A stretch of 5,244 nt of DNA from Alphaproteobacteria bacterium (GCA_028869725.1 JAGWRJ010000680.1:1-5244); one strand, 5' to 3'; shown: positions 1-5,244, counted from the stretch's first letter. The notes: generated from the letters alone by a model not told the origin. A program made the numbers and translations.

Positions 1-138
1 CATCTGCTCCACACTGCGCCTGGACTTATTCTGGCCATGGTGGCTGGCGGACTATTGTTCGTGGTCCTGCTGCACCTGGCGCGGGCCGTGGGCTGGCTGC
101 ATGGGCGCATCGCTGAAACGCTCCTGATTCGGATCTAA
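1..138 (+). CDS. C-terminal fragment of a membrane protein (possibly a 'putative sensor' domain protein)
   Basis: Frame 1 is open from the window edge to a TAA at 136-138, giving 45 residues; the start lies outside the window. The fragment has one clear hydrophobic membrane segment at about residues 8-28, rich in Leu, Val, Ala and Gly. A short amphipathic tail with several Arg and His follows (HLARAVGWLHGRIAETLLIRI), which would fit a cytoplasmic end. A transmembrane helix followed by an 'L-R-x-x-G-x-L-H-x-x-x-A-x-x-L-L' tail reminds me of the end of the putative sensor domain family (PF13796) found in bacterial membrane sensors. That resemblance is from memory and is weak. The gene is on the same strand as the M23 peptidase, but 263 bp separate them, so a shared operon is not implied. 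I am confident it is coding but not of its function. Confidence 0.6.
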   Translation, partial: HLLHTAPGLILAMVAGGLLFVVLLHLARAVGWLHGRIAETLLIRI

Positions 139-151
139 CCGGTTGGAGCGG

Positions 152-186
152 GTGTCCGCCGGGGGGCACACATTGGCCCCGTTCTT
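152..186 (+). terminator. Possible weak terminator of the upstream membrane protein gene
   Basis: Two mutually exclusive stem-loops can form just after the upstream stop codon. GTGTCC (152-157) can pair with GGGCAC (164-169), with one G-U pair. Alternatively GGGGC (163-167) can pair with GCCCC (176-180) over an 8-nt loop, followed by GTTCTT at 181-186; a further T-run lies at 195-199. The stems are short and the T-tract is imperfect, so this is a low-confidence candidate. Rho-dependent termination is equally possible. Confidence 0.22.
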
Positions 187-261
187 GCATAAACTTTTTC
201 ATCCCAAACCTGTGTCGCGGGCGTCATCCGGAGCCCAAATTTATCTCCCCAGCGCATCGGG

Positions 262-277
262 TTAATTCCCGCTTAAC
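262..277 (+). promoter_or_regulatory. CtrA-type binding site (TTAA-N7-TTAAC)
   Basis: TTAA at 262-265, a 7-base spacer, then TTAAC at 273-277 is an exact match to the full CtrA recognition site known from Caulobacter and other alphaproteobacteria. It points in the same direction as the M23 peptidase gene and ends 124 bp before its start codon. A -35-like TTGACG follows at 280-285, but I see no convincing -10 at the usual spacing. Phosphorylated CtrA is the master cell-cycle response regulator; a site here would let it activate or repress the peptidase gene. The match is seen directly, and its use in vivo is inferred. Confidence 0.6.
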
Positions 278-315
278 GGTTGACGTGGCTCAATGTTTTC
301 GCGACAAAGAACCGT

Positions 316-333
316 TCCCGGCTTTCGCCGGGA
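316..333 (+). repeat. Perfect stem-loop upstream of the M23 peptidase gene
   Basis: TCCCGGC (316-322) is exactly complementary to GCCGGGA (327-333) around a TTTC tetraloop, giving a 7-bp GC-rich hairpin. It lies between the CtrA-type box and the GTG start, about 68 bp before that start, so it probably falls in the 5' leader of the peptidase mRNA. No T-run follows it on either strand, which argues against an intrinsic terminator. It could stabilise the transcript or affect translation, but nothing in the sequence decides this. Confidence 0.5.
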
Positions 334-377
334 CGTCACCAAGGGCTGGGGTCGACGGGTGCTGGGCGCCATGGATC

Positions 378-382
378 GACTC
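378..382. promoter_or_regulatory. GANTC (CcrM methylation) site near the peptidase start
   Basis: GACTC at 378-382 is a GANTC site, the target of the cell-cycle methyltransferase CcrM in most alphaproteobacteria. It lies 19 bp before the GTG start and about 100 bp after the CtrA-type box. A second one (GATTC, 126-130) lies in the end of the preceding gene. A five-base motif is common by chance, so regulatory meaning is only a possibility, raised by the CtrA-type site nearby. Confidence 0.3.
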
Positions 383-392
383 GTAAACGAAC

Positions 393-396
393 GAGG
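393..396 (+). promoter_or_regulatory. Ribosome binding site of the M23 peptidase (supports the GTG start)
   Basis: GAGG at 393-396 is followed after 5 bases by the GTG at 402. It decides the start: no ATG lies in this frame between the in-frame TAA at 384 and the membrane anchor, and the first in-frame ATG (642) would delete the anchor. Confidence 0.6.
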
Positions 397-401
397 TCGA
401 C

Positions 402-2036
402 GTGGAGCGCCGGAGCACACCCACGTTTCAATCCAGACTGTCACGCTGGCGCAACAGTGCCGTGGCAGTTCTTGTAAACAGTCTTAAATCGGAAGATGCA
501 CGGTGGGCTTTGGTATCGACCTCTGTCACCGCGCTCATCGCCGGTACAGTTGCATGGCTCGGCGCCAGTACCCTGCCGCAAACGGCAGCCTATGTTGACC
601 AAGGCCGGCACGCGCACTCACTCATTCCCTATCCTGTTTTCATGCACATGGCGTCGAAGGCAAATGCCAGGAGCATGGCATTCGCAAGTTTCGGGCCGTC
701 ATCTGCGATCCTCCCTCGCGCAACCCTGTCCGTACCGGCAACCGATTCGCTCGACAACTCCCTGATTGCCGAGGACTACGACAGCGCCAATCAAGCGCCC
801 GATACCGGCCTCAACACCGTGTCCGCCACCATGACGCAAGGCGACACGCTTGCAAGCACACTCACAGCCGCAGGTGTGTCCGCGCCTGATGCCACAGCTG
901 CGATCGCCGCACTACGAAAGGTGGTTGATCCGCGTGAGCTGAAGGCCGGGCAGACATTTGTGCTTACCTTCGCACAGACACAGCCAACGTCAGGCGCACC
1001 TGCCTTCGTGCCGACCAATGCGGCAGCGCACAGCACCCCTGCGAGTCAGAGTAGCTCGAAGCCGGTTAGAAAGTTGCTGTCGGTAAGCTTCTCGCCGTCG
1101 ATTGATCACGAGATCACCATTGCCCGCGCTGCCAATGACGGATTCTCGGCGGTGGATCACAAGCGCAAGCTTGTGGCGCGATATCGTCGCGCCGGCGGCC
1201 GTATCGATTCCAGCCTGTACCTGGCTGCAACACAGGCAGGCATACCTGCGCAGATTGTGGTGCAGATGATCCACATGTTTTCCTATCAGGTTGATTTCCA
1301 GCGGGACATTCACCCAGGAGACACATTCCAGGTTCTATACGACAGCTACTACACGCCCGACGGCATCGAAGCAAAGCAAGGCAATATTGCTTATGCAACG
1401 ATGAAGCTGGGCGGTACATCCTATACCCTTTTTCGCTACAGCGAGCCTGATGGCGATGTCGATTATCTCGACGGCCACGGACGTAGCGCCAAGAGCTTAT
1501 TGATGAAGACGCCAGTTGACGGCGCCCGGATCTCATCCGGCTTCGGAATGCGCTTTCATCCCATCCTGGGCTATACCCGCATGCATCAAGGCGTGGATTT
1601 TGCCGTACCGGTGGGAACACCGGTCATGGCTGCCGGAGCGGGCGTCATCAAGTTCGAGGGTGTTGAGCGTGGTTACGGCAATTTCCTGATGATCAAGCAC
1701 AATCAGGAATATACCACGGCCTACGCGCACCTATCCCGGTTCGCGCCAGGCATTCACGTTGGGGTACGTGTCCGACAAGGCCAGATTGTCGCCTATAGCG
1801 GCAATACCGGCCTGACCACAGGGCCACACCTGCACTACGAAGTGCGTGTCGATGGCAAGCCAGTTAATCCCGAAACCATCAAGATTGCGGGCGCCATTCA
1901 GCTTCACGGAAAAGCTCTGCGCCGCTTCCTCGCGGACAAGACTGCCATTGATCGCAAACTGGCGTCACTGCCGCTGGTCACACGGGTGGCCGAAAACTTC
2001 GCTCCGTCTGGCGCAGCGCGCACGGCGAACGATTGA
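402..2036 (+). CDS. Membrane-anchored M23 (LytM-type) peptidoglycan metallopeptidase
   Basis: A 544-residue zinc peptidase predicted to cut peptide cross-links of peptidoglycan from the periplasmic side of the inner membrane. The start is GTG with GAGG 5 bases upstream. Residues 1-34 are a basic cytoplasmic tail and about 35-56 a membrane anchor without an obvious cleavage site. Residues 57-137 look unstructured. About 138-190 is a LysM/OapA-like segment (TMTQGDTLASTLTAAGV ... DPRELKAGQ), and 191-222 is an Ala/Ser/Thr/Pro-rich insert. About 250-360 matches the Csd3/YebA N2 domain (MFSYQVDFQRDIHPGDTFQVLYD), and about 370-490 is the M23 catalytic core. Zinc ligands are H395 and D399 (HQGVD) and H478, with catalytic H443 (YAHLS) and H476 (GPHLHYEV); all are present, so it should be active, unlike EnvC/NlpD-type activators. 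A C-terminal tail (492-544) is typical of alphaproteobacterial members. The architecture resembles E. coli MepM and, as I recall, rhizobial RgsM. Exact bond specificity is inferred. A CtrA-type box upstream suggests cell-cycle control. Confidence 0.93.
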   Translation: MERRSTPTFQSRLSRWRNSAVAVLVNSLKSEDARWALVSTSVTALIAGTVAWLGASTLPQTAAYVDQGRHAHSLIPYPVFMHMASKANARSMAFASFGPSSAILPRATLSVPATDSLDNSLIAEDYDSANQAPDTGLNTVSATMTQGDTLASTLTAAGVSAPDATAAIAALRKVVDPRELKAGQTFVLTFAQTQPTSGAPAFVPTNAAAHSTPASQSSSKPVRKLLSVSFSPSIDHEITIARAANDGFSAVDHKRKLVARYRRAGGRIDSSLYLAATQAGIPAQIVVQMIHMFSYQVDFQRDIHPGDTFQVLYDSYYTPDGIEAKQGNIAYATMKLGGTSYTLFRYSEPDGDVDYLDGHGRSAKSLLMKTPVDGARISSGFGMRFHPILGYTRMHQGVDFAVPVGTPVMAAGAGVIKFEGVERGYGNFLMIKHNQEYTTAYAHLSRFAPGIHVGVRVRQGQIVAYSGNTGLTTGPHLHYEVRVDGKPVNPETIKIAGAIQLHGKALRRFLADKTAIDRKLASLPLVTRVAENFAPSGAARTAND

Positions 2037-2046
2037 ACCTCCTCAG

Positions 2047-2084
2047 CCGCGCCAGCTACCTGCATGTGCCACATCACGGCGCGG
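2047..2084. repeat. Compound inverted repeat between convergent genes (candidate terminator structure)
   Basis: CCGCGCC (2047-2053) and GGCGCGG (2078-2084) are perfect 7-bp arms. A smaller inverted repeat, ATGTG/CACAT (2064-2068 and 2070-2074), sits inside the spacer. It begins 11 bp after the peptidase stop and lies between two converging genes, where a bidirectional terminator would be expected. No T-run follows on either strand, so it is not a classical intrinsic terminator; it could be a 3'-end stabilising structure or assist Rho-dependent termination. Confidence 0.35.
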
Positions 2085-2104
2085 GATAGCAGCCAGAACC
2101 TGCA

Positions 2105-2118
2105 GATTCCTCGGAATC
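2105..2118. repeat. Short palindrome in the convergent gap
   Basis: GATTCC (2105-2110) and GGAATC (2113-2118) surround a central TC; as RNA this folds as a 5-bp stem with a CTCG tetraloop. Both arms contain a GANTC site (GATTC and GAATC). It has no T-run on either side. It may add to 3'-end formation for the peptidase or clpB mRNAs, but it is short enough to be chance. The rest of the gap from 2037 to 2194 shows no gene or RNA that I recognise. Confidence 0.25.
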
Positions 2119-2194
2119 ACACAAGGACTAGATGCGCAATGCTCGCACGAACACTTGCCGTCACCGCTGCATACGCGTCGCTGGCAGCAATGCG

Positions 2195-4822
2195 TCAATG
2201 AAGAGCCATCGTAGGCAGATCGGCGCCTAGGACATCGTCGGTGACCGAGAAGCTCTGACCATCAATGGTCAATCCAAGCTGATTCGCGCTGACCTCGATA
2301 TGTGCTCCATCGGAAATTTTTCCTTCAAGCAGCAATTGTGCCAGCGGATCCTGCAGTCGACGCTGAATCACGCGCTTGAGAGGGCGCGCACCATACACAG
2401 GATCATAGCCGGCCTCAGCCAGCCATGCATGGGCCTTGTCGTCGAGATGGATCTCGATCTTACGATCAGCCAGGAGACGCTGTAGCCGTCCGATCTGAAT
2501 GTCGACGATCTTATCCATATTAGAACGCGACAGCCGATTGAAGAGAACGATTTCGTCAAGACGATTGAGGAATTCTGGCCGGAAATGTGCGCGTACGGCT
2601 TCCATCACCTGCGCGCGTTCCTTTGCACTCGCATGGCCTTCGCCCACTGACAGGAACTCCGTACCTAGGTTGGATGTAAGGATAATGACCGTGTTGCGAA
2701 AGTCTACGGTCCTGCCCTGCCCGTCAGTCAGACGACCGTCATCAAGGACCTGCAGCAATACATTGAACACATCGTGATGTGCCTTCTCGACCTCGTCGAA
2801 CAAGATCACCTGATAGGGGCGACGTCGCACCGCTTCTGTAAGTGCACCACCTTCCTCGTAGCCCACATAGCCCGGTGGCGCTCCAATCAGACGGGCAACA
2901 GAGTGCTTCTCCATGAACTCACTCATGTCGATTCGAACCATCGCGCTGTCATCGTCAAACAGGAACGTCGCCAGCGCTTTGGTCAGTTCGGTCTTGCCTA
3001 CGCCAGTAGGCCCCAAAAACAGGAACGATCCGATAGGTCGATTGGGATCCTGAAGTCCGGCACGGGCACGACGCACTGCGTTTGCAACAGCACGCACGGC
3101 ATGGCTCTGCCCCACTACACGGGCTTCCAGCGCCGCTTCCATGTGCAGGAGCTTCTCGCGCTCGCCTTCCAGCATCTTATCAACGGGTATACCAGTCCAG
3201 CGTGAGACGACCTGCGCAATGTGCTCCGGCGTCACCGCCTCATTGACCAGCGCCTCACTTTCGCGCGCCTCAATCTGGGACAGCTGCTTCTCCAATCCCG
3301 GTATCACGCCATAGGCAATCTCGCCAGCACGCGCCAGGTCCCCACGCCGCTGTGCAATGTCGAGTTCACTTCGTGCCGCGTCGAGACGCTCCTTGATTGA
3401 CTGAACGTCGGCTACGGACTTTTTCTCTTCCTGCCATTTGGCGGTCAGAGCTGCGCTGCTTTCCTCAAGTTCCGCAAGCTCCTCTTCCAGATGTGATAGG
3501 CGATCCTTCGAAGCACTGTCAGTTTCCTTGCGCAATGCCTCGCGCTCAATCTTCAGCTGTATGATGCGTCGGTCGAGCTCATCAAGCTCTTCAGGCTTGG
3601 AGTCGACCTGCATGCGCAACCGGCTCGAGGCTTCGTCCATAAGATCGATGGCCTTATCTGGCAAAAATCGGTCTGTGATGTAACGATTGGAAAGTTGGGC
3701 AGCTGCGACGATCGCCGAATCAGTTATCCGTACACCATGGTGGACTTCGTACTTCTCCTTAAGGCCACGCAGGATTGATACGGTATCTTCGACTGTAGGT
3801 TCGCTGACGAAAACCGGCTGGAAGCGCCGGGCCAGCGCTGCATCCTTTTCAATGTGTTTGCGATACTCGTCGAGTGTGGTGGCTCCCACACAATGGAGTT
3901 CTCCTCGTGCCAGCGCGGGTTTGAGAAGATTGGACGCATCCATCGCCCCTTCCGCCTTGCCGGCTCCGACAAGCGTATGAAGTTCGTCAATAAAGAGTAT
4001 GACCTTGCCCTGAGCGGCGGTAATCTCACTCAATATTGCTTTCAGCCGCTCTTCGAATTCCCCGCGATACTTTGCACCGGCGATCAGCGCCCCCATGTCG
4101 AGCGCCATAAGCCTCTTCTCACGCAAACTTTCTGGTACATCGCCATTGATGATACGCAGCGCCAGCCCCTCGGCGATCGCCGTTTTGCCGACCCCGGGCT
4201 CACCAATGAGCACGGGATTATTCTTGGTGCGGCGCGACAGAACCTGAATAGTGCGCCGAATTTCTTCATCGCGGCCGATCACCGGATCCAGTCTACCCGA
4301 GCGGGCCGCGTCCGTGAGATCACGGGCATACTTTTTGAGCGCGTCGTAGGTATTTTCCGCAGTCGCCGAATCTGCCTGACGTCCCTGGCGCAAATCCTTT
4401 ATCGCCGTATTGAGCGCACCAGGAGTAGCCCCGGCATCCTTGAGGATTCGTGCGGCGTCGCTGCCTTGGGCCATCGACAGGGCCAGCAGGAGCATTTCCG
4501 CTGTGACAAAGGAATCGCCCGCCTTCTTCGCCGCTTCCTGTGCGGCATCAAACAGCCGCGCACTTTCCGGAGCCAGATAGATCTGCCCAGAACCGCCCTC
4601 GATGCGGGGCAGCTTGGCGAGCGCCGTCTCGCAGTCACGTAGCGCCTGTTCCGGTCTGCCACCTCCGGCTCGAATGAGGCGGGCCGCCAATCCCTCCTCG
4701 TCGTCGAGCAGGACTTTGAGCAGATGCTCTGGCTTGAATTGCTGGTGATTTGAGCGCAGCGCCAGATCCTGGGCTGCCTGGATGAAACCCCGCGCCCGCT
4801 CAGTGAATTTTTCAATATCCAT
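2195..4822 (-). CDS. clpB: ATP-dependent protein disaggregase ClpB (Hsp100)
   Basis: A full-length 875-residue ClpB (E. coli about 857), the cytoplasmic hexameric AAA+ machine that pulls aggregated proteins apart together with DnaK/DnaJ/GrpE. The N-domain is about residues 1-145. The first AAA+ module has Walker A GEPGVGKT (207-214), pore loop KYRG (251-254), Walker B VILFIDE (274-280) and Arg fingers at R332/R333. The coiled-coil middle domain, which docks DnaK and marks ClpB rather than ClpA or ClpC, spans about 405-525. The second module has Walker A GPTGVGKT (604-611), pore loop GYVG (651-654), Walker B VILFDE (672-677), Arg finger R754 and sensor-2 GAR (811-813). I see no IGF/IGL-type ClpP-binding loop, as expected. 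About 15 extra residues extend the C-terminus. The ATG start is preceded by AGAGG with 6-base spacing. A sigma32-type promoter lies about 100 bp upstream. The gene follows the DUF4167 gene on the same strand and converges with the M23 peptidase gene. Confidence 0.98.
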   Translation of the reverse strand: MDIEKFTERARGFIQAAQDLALRSNHQQFKPEHLLKVLLDDEEGLAARLIRAGGGRPEQALRDCETALAKLPRIEGGSGQIYLAPESARLFDAAQEAAKKAGDSFVTAEMLLLALSMAQGSDAARILKDAGATPGALNTAIKDLRQGRQADSATAENTYDALKKYARDLTDAARSGRLDPVIGRDEEIRRTIQVLSRRTKNNPVLIGEPGVGKTAIAEGLALRIINGDVPESLREKRLMALDMGALIAGAKYRGEFEERLKAILSEITAAQGKVILFIDELHTLVGAGKAEGAMDASNLLKPALARGELHCVGATTLDEYRKHIEKDAALARRFQPVFVSEPTVEDTVSILRGLKEKYEVHHGVRITDSAIVAAAQLSNRYITDRFLPDKAIDLMDEASSRLRMQVDSKPEELDELDRRIIQLKIEREALRKETDSASKDRLSHLEEELAELEESSAALTAKWQEEKKSVADVQSIKERLDAARSELDIAQRRGDLARAGEIAYGVIPGLEKQLSQIEARESEALVNEAVTPEHIAQVVSRWTGIPVDKMLEGEREKLLHMEAALEARVVGQSHAVRAVANAVRRARAGLQDPNRPIGSFLFLGPTGVGKTELTKALATFLFDDDSAMVRIDMSEFMEKHSVARLIGAPPGYVGYEEGGALTEAVRRRPYQVILFDEVEKAHHDVFNVLLQVLDDGRLTDGQGRTVDFRNTVIILTSNLGTEFLSVGEGHASAKERAQVMEAVRAHFRPEFLNRLDEIVLFNRLSRSNMDKIVDIQIGRLQRLLADRKIEIHLDDKAHAWLAEAGYDPVYGARPLKRVIQRRLQDPLAQLLLEGKISDGAHIEVSANQLGLTIDGQSFSVTDDVLGADLPTMALH

Positions 4823-4828
4823 GTCGTG

Positions 4829-4833
4829 CCTCT
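4829..4833 (-). promoter_or_regulatory. Ribosome binding site of clpB
   Basis: Read on the minus strand, AGAGG lies 6 bases before the ATG at 4822-4820. It supports this ATG, and the encoded protein begins MDIEKFTERARGFIQ, a normal ClpB N-terminus. I find no stretch elsewhere in the leader that is complementary to this site. Confidence 0.65.
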
Positions 4834-4842
4834 AGCCCTTCC

Positions 4843-4869
4843 TTCCGGCCCCATGCTCGGCAGCCGGAA
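4843..4869 (-). repeat. Stem-loop in the clpB leader, just upstream of the ribosome binding site
   Basis: TTCCGGC (4843-4849) and GCCGGAA (4863-4869) are perfect 7-bp arms around a 13-base loop. In the clpB mRNA this hairpin ends about 9 bases before the AGAGG ribosome binding site. Its downstream arm begins a purine-rich stretch (GCCGGAAGGAAGGG). It may control mRNA stability or ribosome access. The ribosome binding site itself is outside the stem, so a simple thermometer masking that site is not directly supported. Confidence 0.45.
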
Positions 4870-4892
4870 CGAGTCCGTTCAACGAATAGCGC

Positions 4893-4918
4893 CACGGCCT
4901 CTCACCTCGAGCGCCGTG
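4893..4918 (-). repeat. Stem-loop at the expected 5' end of the clpB mRNA
   Basis: CACGGC (4893-4898) and GCCGTG (4913-4918) are perfect 6-bp arms with a 14-base spacer, inside which CTC and GAG can add a few more pairs. If transcription begins around 4921-4923, as the promoter predicts, this hairpin sits almost at the 5' end of the mRNA. Such 5' hairpins often protect transcripts from decay; that role is inferred. Confidence 0.4.
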
Positions 4919-4928
4919 TCCTCATTCT

Positions 4929-4956
4929 ATGTGGGGCATCTTTTCCGGCTGACAAG
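4929..4956 (-). promoter_or_regulatory. Sigma32 (RpoH)-type heat-shock promoter of clpB
   Basis: On the minus strand, CTTGTC (complement of 4951-4956) is followed after 14 bases by CCCCACAT (complement of 4929-4936). The sigma32 consensus is CTTGAA, 11-16 bases, CCCCATNT. The -35 keeps the critical CTTG and the -10 matches 7 of 8 positions. Transcription would start about 100 bp before the clpB ATG. clpB is a classic RpoH target, so position and gene agree with the motif. A TAGAAT overlapping the downstream edge could be a housekeeping -10, but its nearest -35-like TTGTCA would be 20 bases away, which is too far. Confidence 0.6.
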
Positions 4957-4960
4957 AGCC

Positions 4961-5037
4961 TGCCAGTGCCGGGACGGACGGTCGTTGCGCCAGCGCAAAC
5001 GGCACGGTCCGGAGCCTCCGGGGCCGTCACACTGGCA
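4961..5037. repeat. Cloverleaf-like nested inverted repeat between the DUF4167 gene and clpB
   Basis: TGCCAGTG (4961-4968) and CACTGGCA (5030-5037) form perfect 8-bp outer arms. GACGG (4973-4977) and CCGTC (5024-5028) extend the stem after a small asymmetric bulge. Inside lie two more hairpins: the palindromic stretch TTGCGCCAGCGCAA (4985-4998), and CCGGAG/CTCCGG (5009-5014 and 5016-5021), which gains two outer G-C pairs beyond a mismatch. The whole can fold as a branched, three-way structure. It begins 24 bp after the DUF4167 stop codon and ends 5 bp before the clpB -35. It may serve as a 3' structure or terminator for the DUF4167 transcript, though no U-tract follows. It is not a tRNA. Confidence 0.4.
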
Positions 5038-5060
5038 CAATGGCCAAAAGAGGTGGCGGC

Positions 5061-5244
5061 CTATTCGGCCGCGGCAGCCTCGCCCTCTTCCTCGCCGTCC
5101 TCTTCGACCAGCGAAAACGAAGGTGCTGAGCCTGTGGCCTGACCATATTCGGCGCCATTGCCGTTGGCCTTGCCATTTGCGCTCTGCTGGGCCGCCTGCT
5201 GTGCCTGCGCGGCACTCATGATCCGAAAATAATGTTCGGCATGC
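5061..5244 (-). CDS. DUF4167 domain protein, C-terminal part
   Basis: Reading inward from the right edge on the minus strand gives 60 residues ending at a TAG (5063-5061); the start is outside the window. The fragment begins HAEHYFRIM, which matches the end of the conserved DUF4167 core (YLQHAEHYxRI), a family found in alphaproteobacteria whose function is unknown to me. After it come a Gln/Ala-rich helix-like stretch (SAAQAQQAAQQ), a Gly/Asn-rich linker, and a strongly acidic tail (VEEDGEEEGEAAAAE). A low-complexity tail is common in this family, whose N-terminus is usually rich in Arg, Asn and Gly. The gene next upstream, outside the window, is often prmC in relatives. It lies 238 bp upstream of clpB on the same strand, with the clpB heat-shock promoter in between. 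The family call rests on a short motif plus gene order. Confidence 0.8.
   Translation of the reverse strand, partial: HAEHYFRIMSAAQAQQAAQQSANGKANGNGAEYGQATGSAPSFSLVEEDGEEEGEAAAAE

Noticed and set aside
184..212. Possible heat-shock or housekeeping promoter from CTTGCAT near 184
   Set aside because: No matching -10 (CCCCATNT or TATAAT-like) occurs at an acceptable distance; CCCAAACC at 203-210 is a poor match.
348..402. Two copies of GGTCGACG (around 349-356 and 395-402) before the peptidase start
   Set aside because: Only about 8 bases are shared and GTCGAC is self-complementary and common in such DNA; no further similarity around the copies.
280..487. Two overlapping short + strand frames (from 280 and from 293) upstream of and into the peptidase gene
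   Set aside because: They overlap the better-supported GTG start with its GAGG site and have Arg-rich, unstructured translations; the hairpin at 316-333 lies inside them.
1114..1620. Open frame of 168 codons on the - strand inside the M23 peptidase gene
   Set aside because: Its translation is rich in Arg, Cys and Ser without domain pattern, and it overlaps the conserved Csd3-N2 and catalytic regions of the real gene.
3854..4642. Long open frame of 262 codons on the + strand, antisense to clpB
   Set aside because: It lies wholly inside clpB, which has intact AAA+ motifs. The antisense translation shows no recognisable domain and is a by-product of clpB codon use.
4823..5060. CIRCE/HrcA operator upstream of clpB
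   Set aside because: No TTAGCACTC-N9-GAGTGCTAA-like inverted repeat is present; the inverted repeats seen have different sequences.
4826..5221. Open frame of 131 codons on the + strand across the clpB-DUF4167 gap
   Set aside because: It runs antisense through the DUF4167 tail and the promoter region and gives a Pro/Arg-rich translation typical of non-coding GC-rich DNA.
1..5244. CRISPR arrays, tRNA or rRNA genes, insertion sequences, phage or defence genes
   Set aside because: No regularly spaced repeats, tRNA-like folds with a T-arm motif, transposase motifs or flanking terminal repeats were seen on either strand.

Overview
The window most likely comes from an alphaproteobacterium of medium-high GC content. 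Two things point there. First, the end of a DUF4167 protein lies immediately upstream of, and on the same strand as, clpB, an arrangement I know from alphaproteobacterial chromosomes. Second, a CtrA-type site (TTAA-N7-TTAAC) lies upstream of a cell-wall peptidase gene. I cannot place the order with confidence; the DUF4167 tail (HAEHYFRIM...) looks less like the sphingomonad version (which, as I recall, reads more like FADHYFRVL) than like other alphaproteobacterial ones. Nothing suggests a plasmid, phage, insertion sequence or defence island; this is ordinary chromosomal housekeeping territory.

Layout, left to right. 1-138 (+): the last 45 codons of a membrane protein, truncated by the window edge. 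139-401: intergenic DNA with a CtrA-type box, a strong stem-loop, a GANTC site and the ribosome binding site of the next gene. 402-2036 (+): a membrane-anchored, LysM-like/Csd3-N2/M23 zinc peptidase acting on peptidoglycan, with all five active-site residues present. 2037-2194: a short convergent gap with inverted repeats but no U-tract. 2195-4822 (-): full-length clpB, the Hsp100 disaggregase, with both AAA+ modules intact. 4823-5060: a highly structured gap holding a good sigma32-type heat-shock promoter for clpB, two stem-loops in the presumed clpB leader, and a cloverleaf-like nested inverted repeat just beyond the promoter. 5061-5244 (-): the C-terminal 60 residues of DUF4167.

The genes do not form a single pathway. 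clpB and the DUF4167 gene run in the same direction, and clpB appears to have its own heat-shock promoter in the gap between them, so it can be induced separately. The peptidase faces clpB tail to tail and has its own upstream region, where the CtrA-type box suggests cell-cycle control of wall remodelling. I found no previously undescribed system. The most interesting signals are regulatory: the CtrA-type box, the heat-shock promoter with its structured leader, and the cloverleaf-like repeat.
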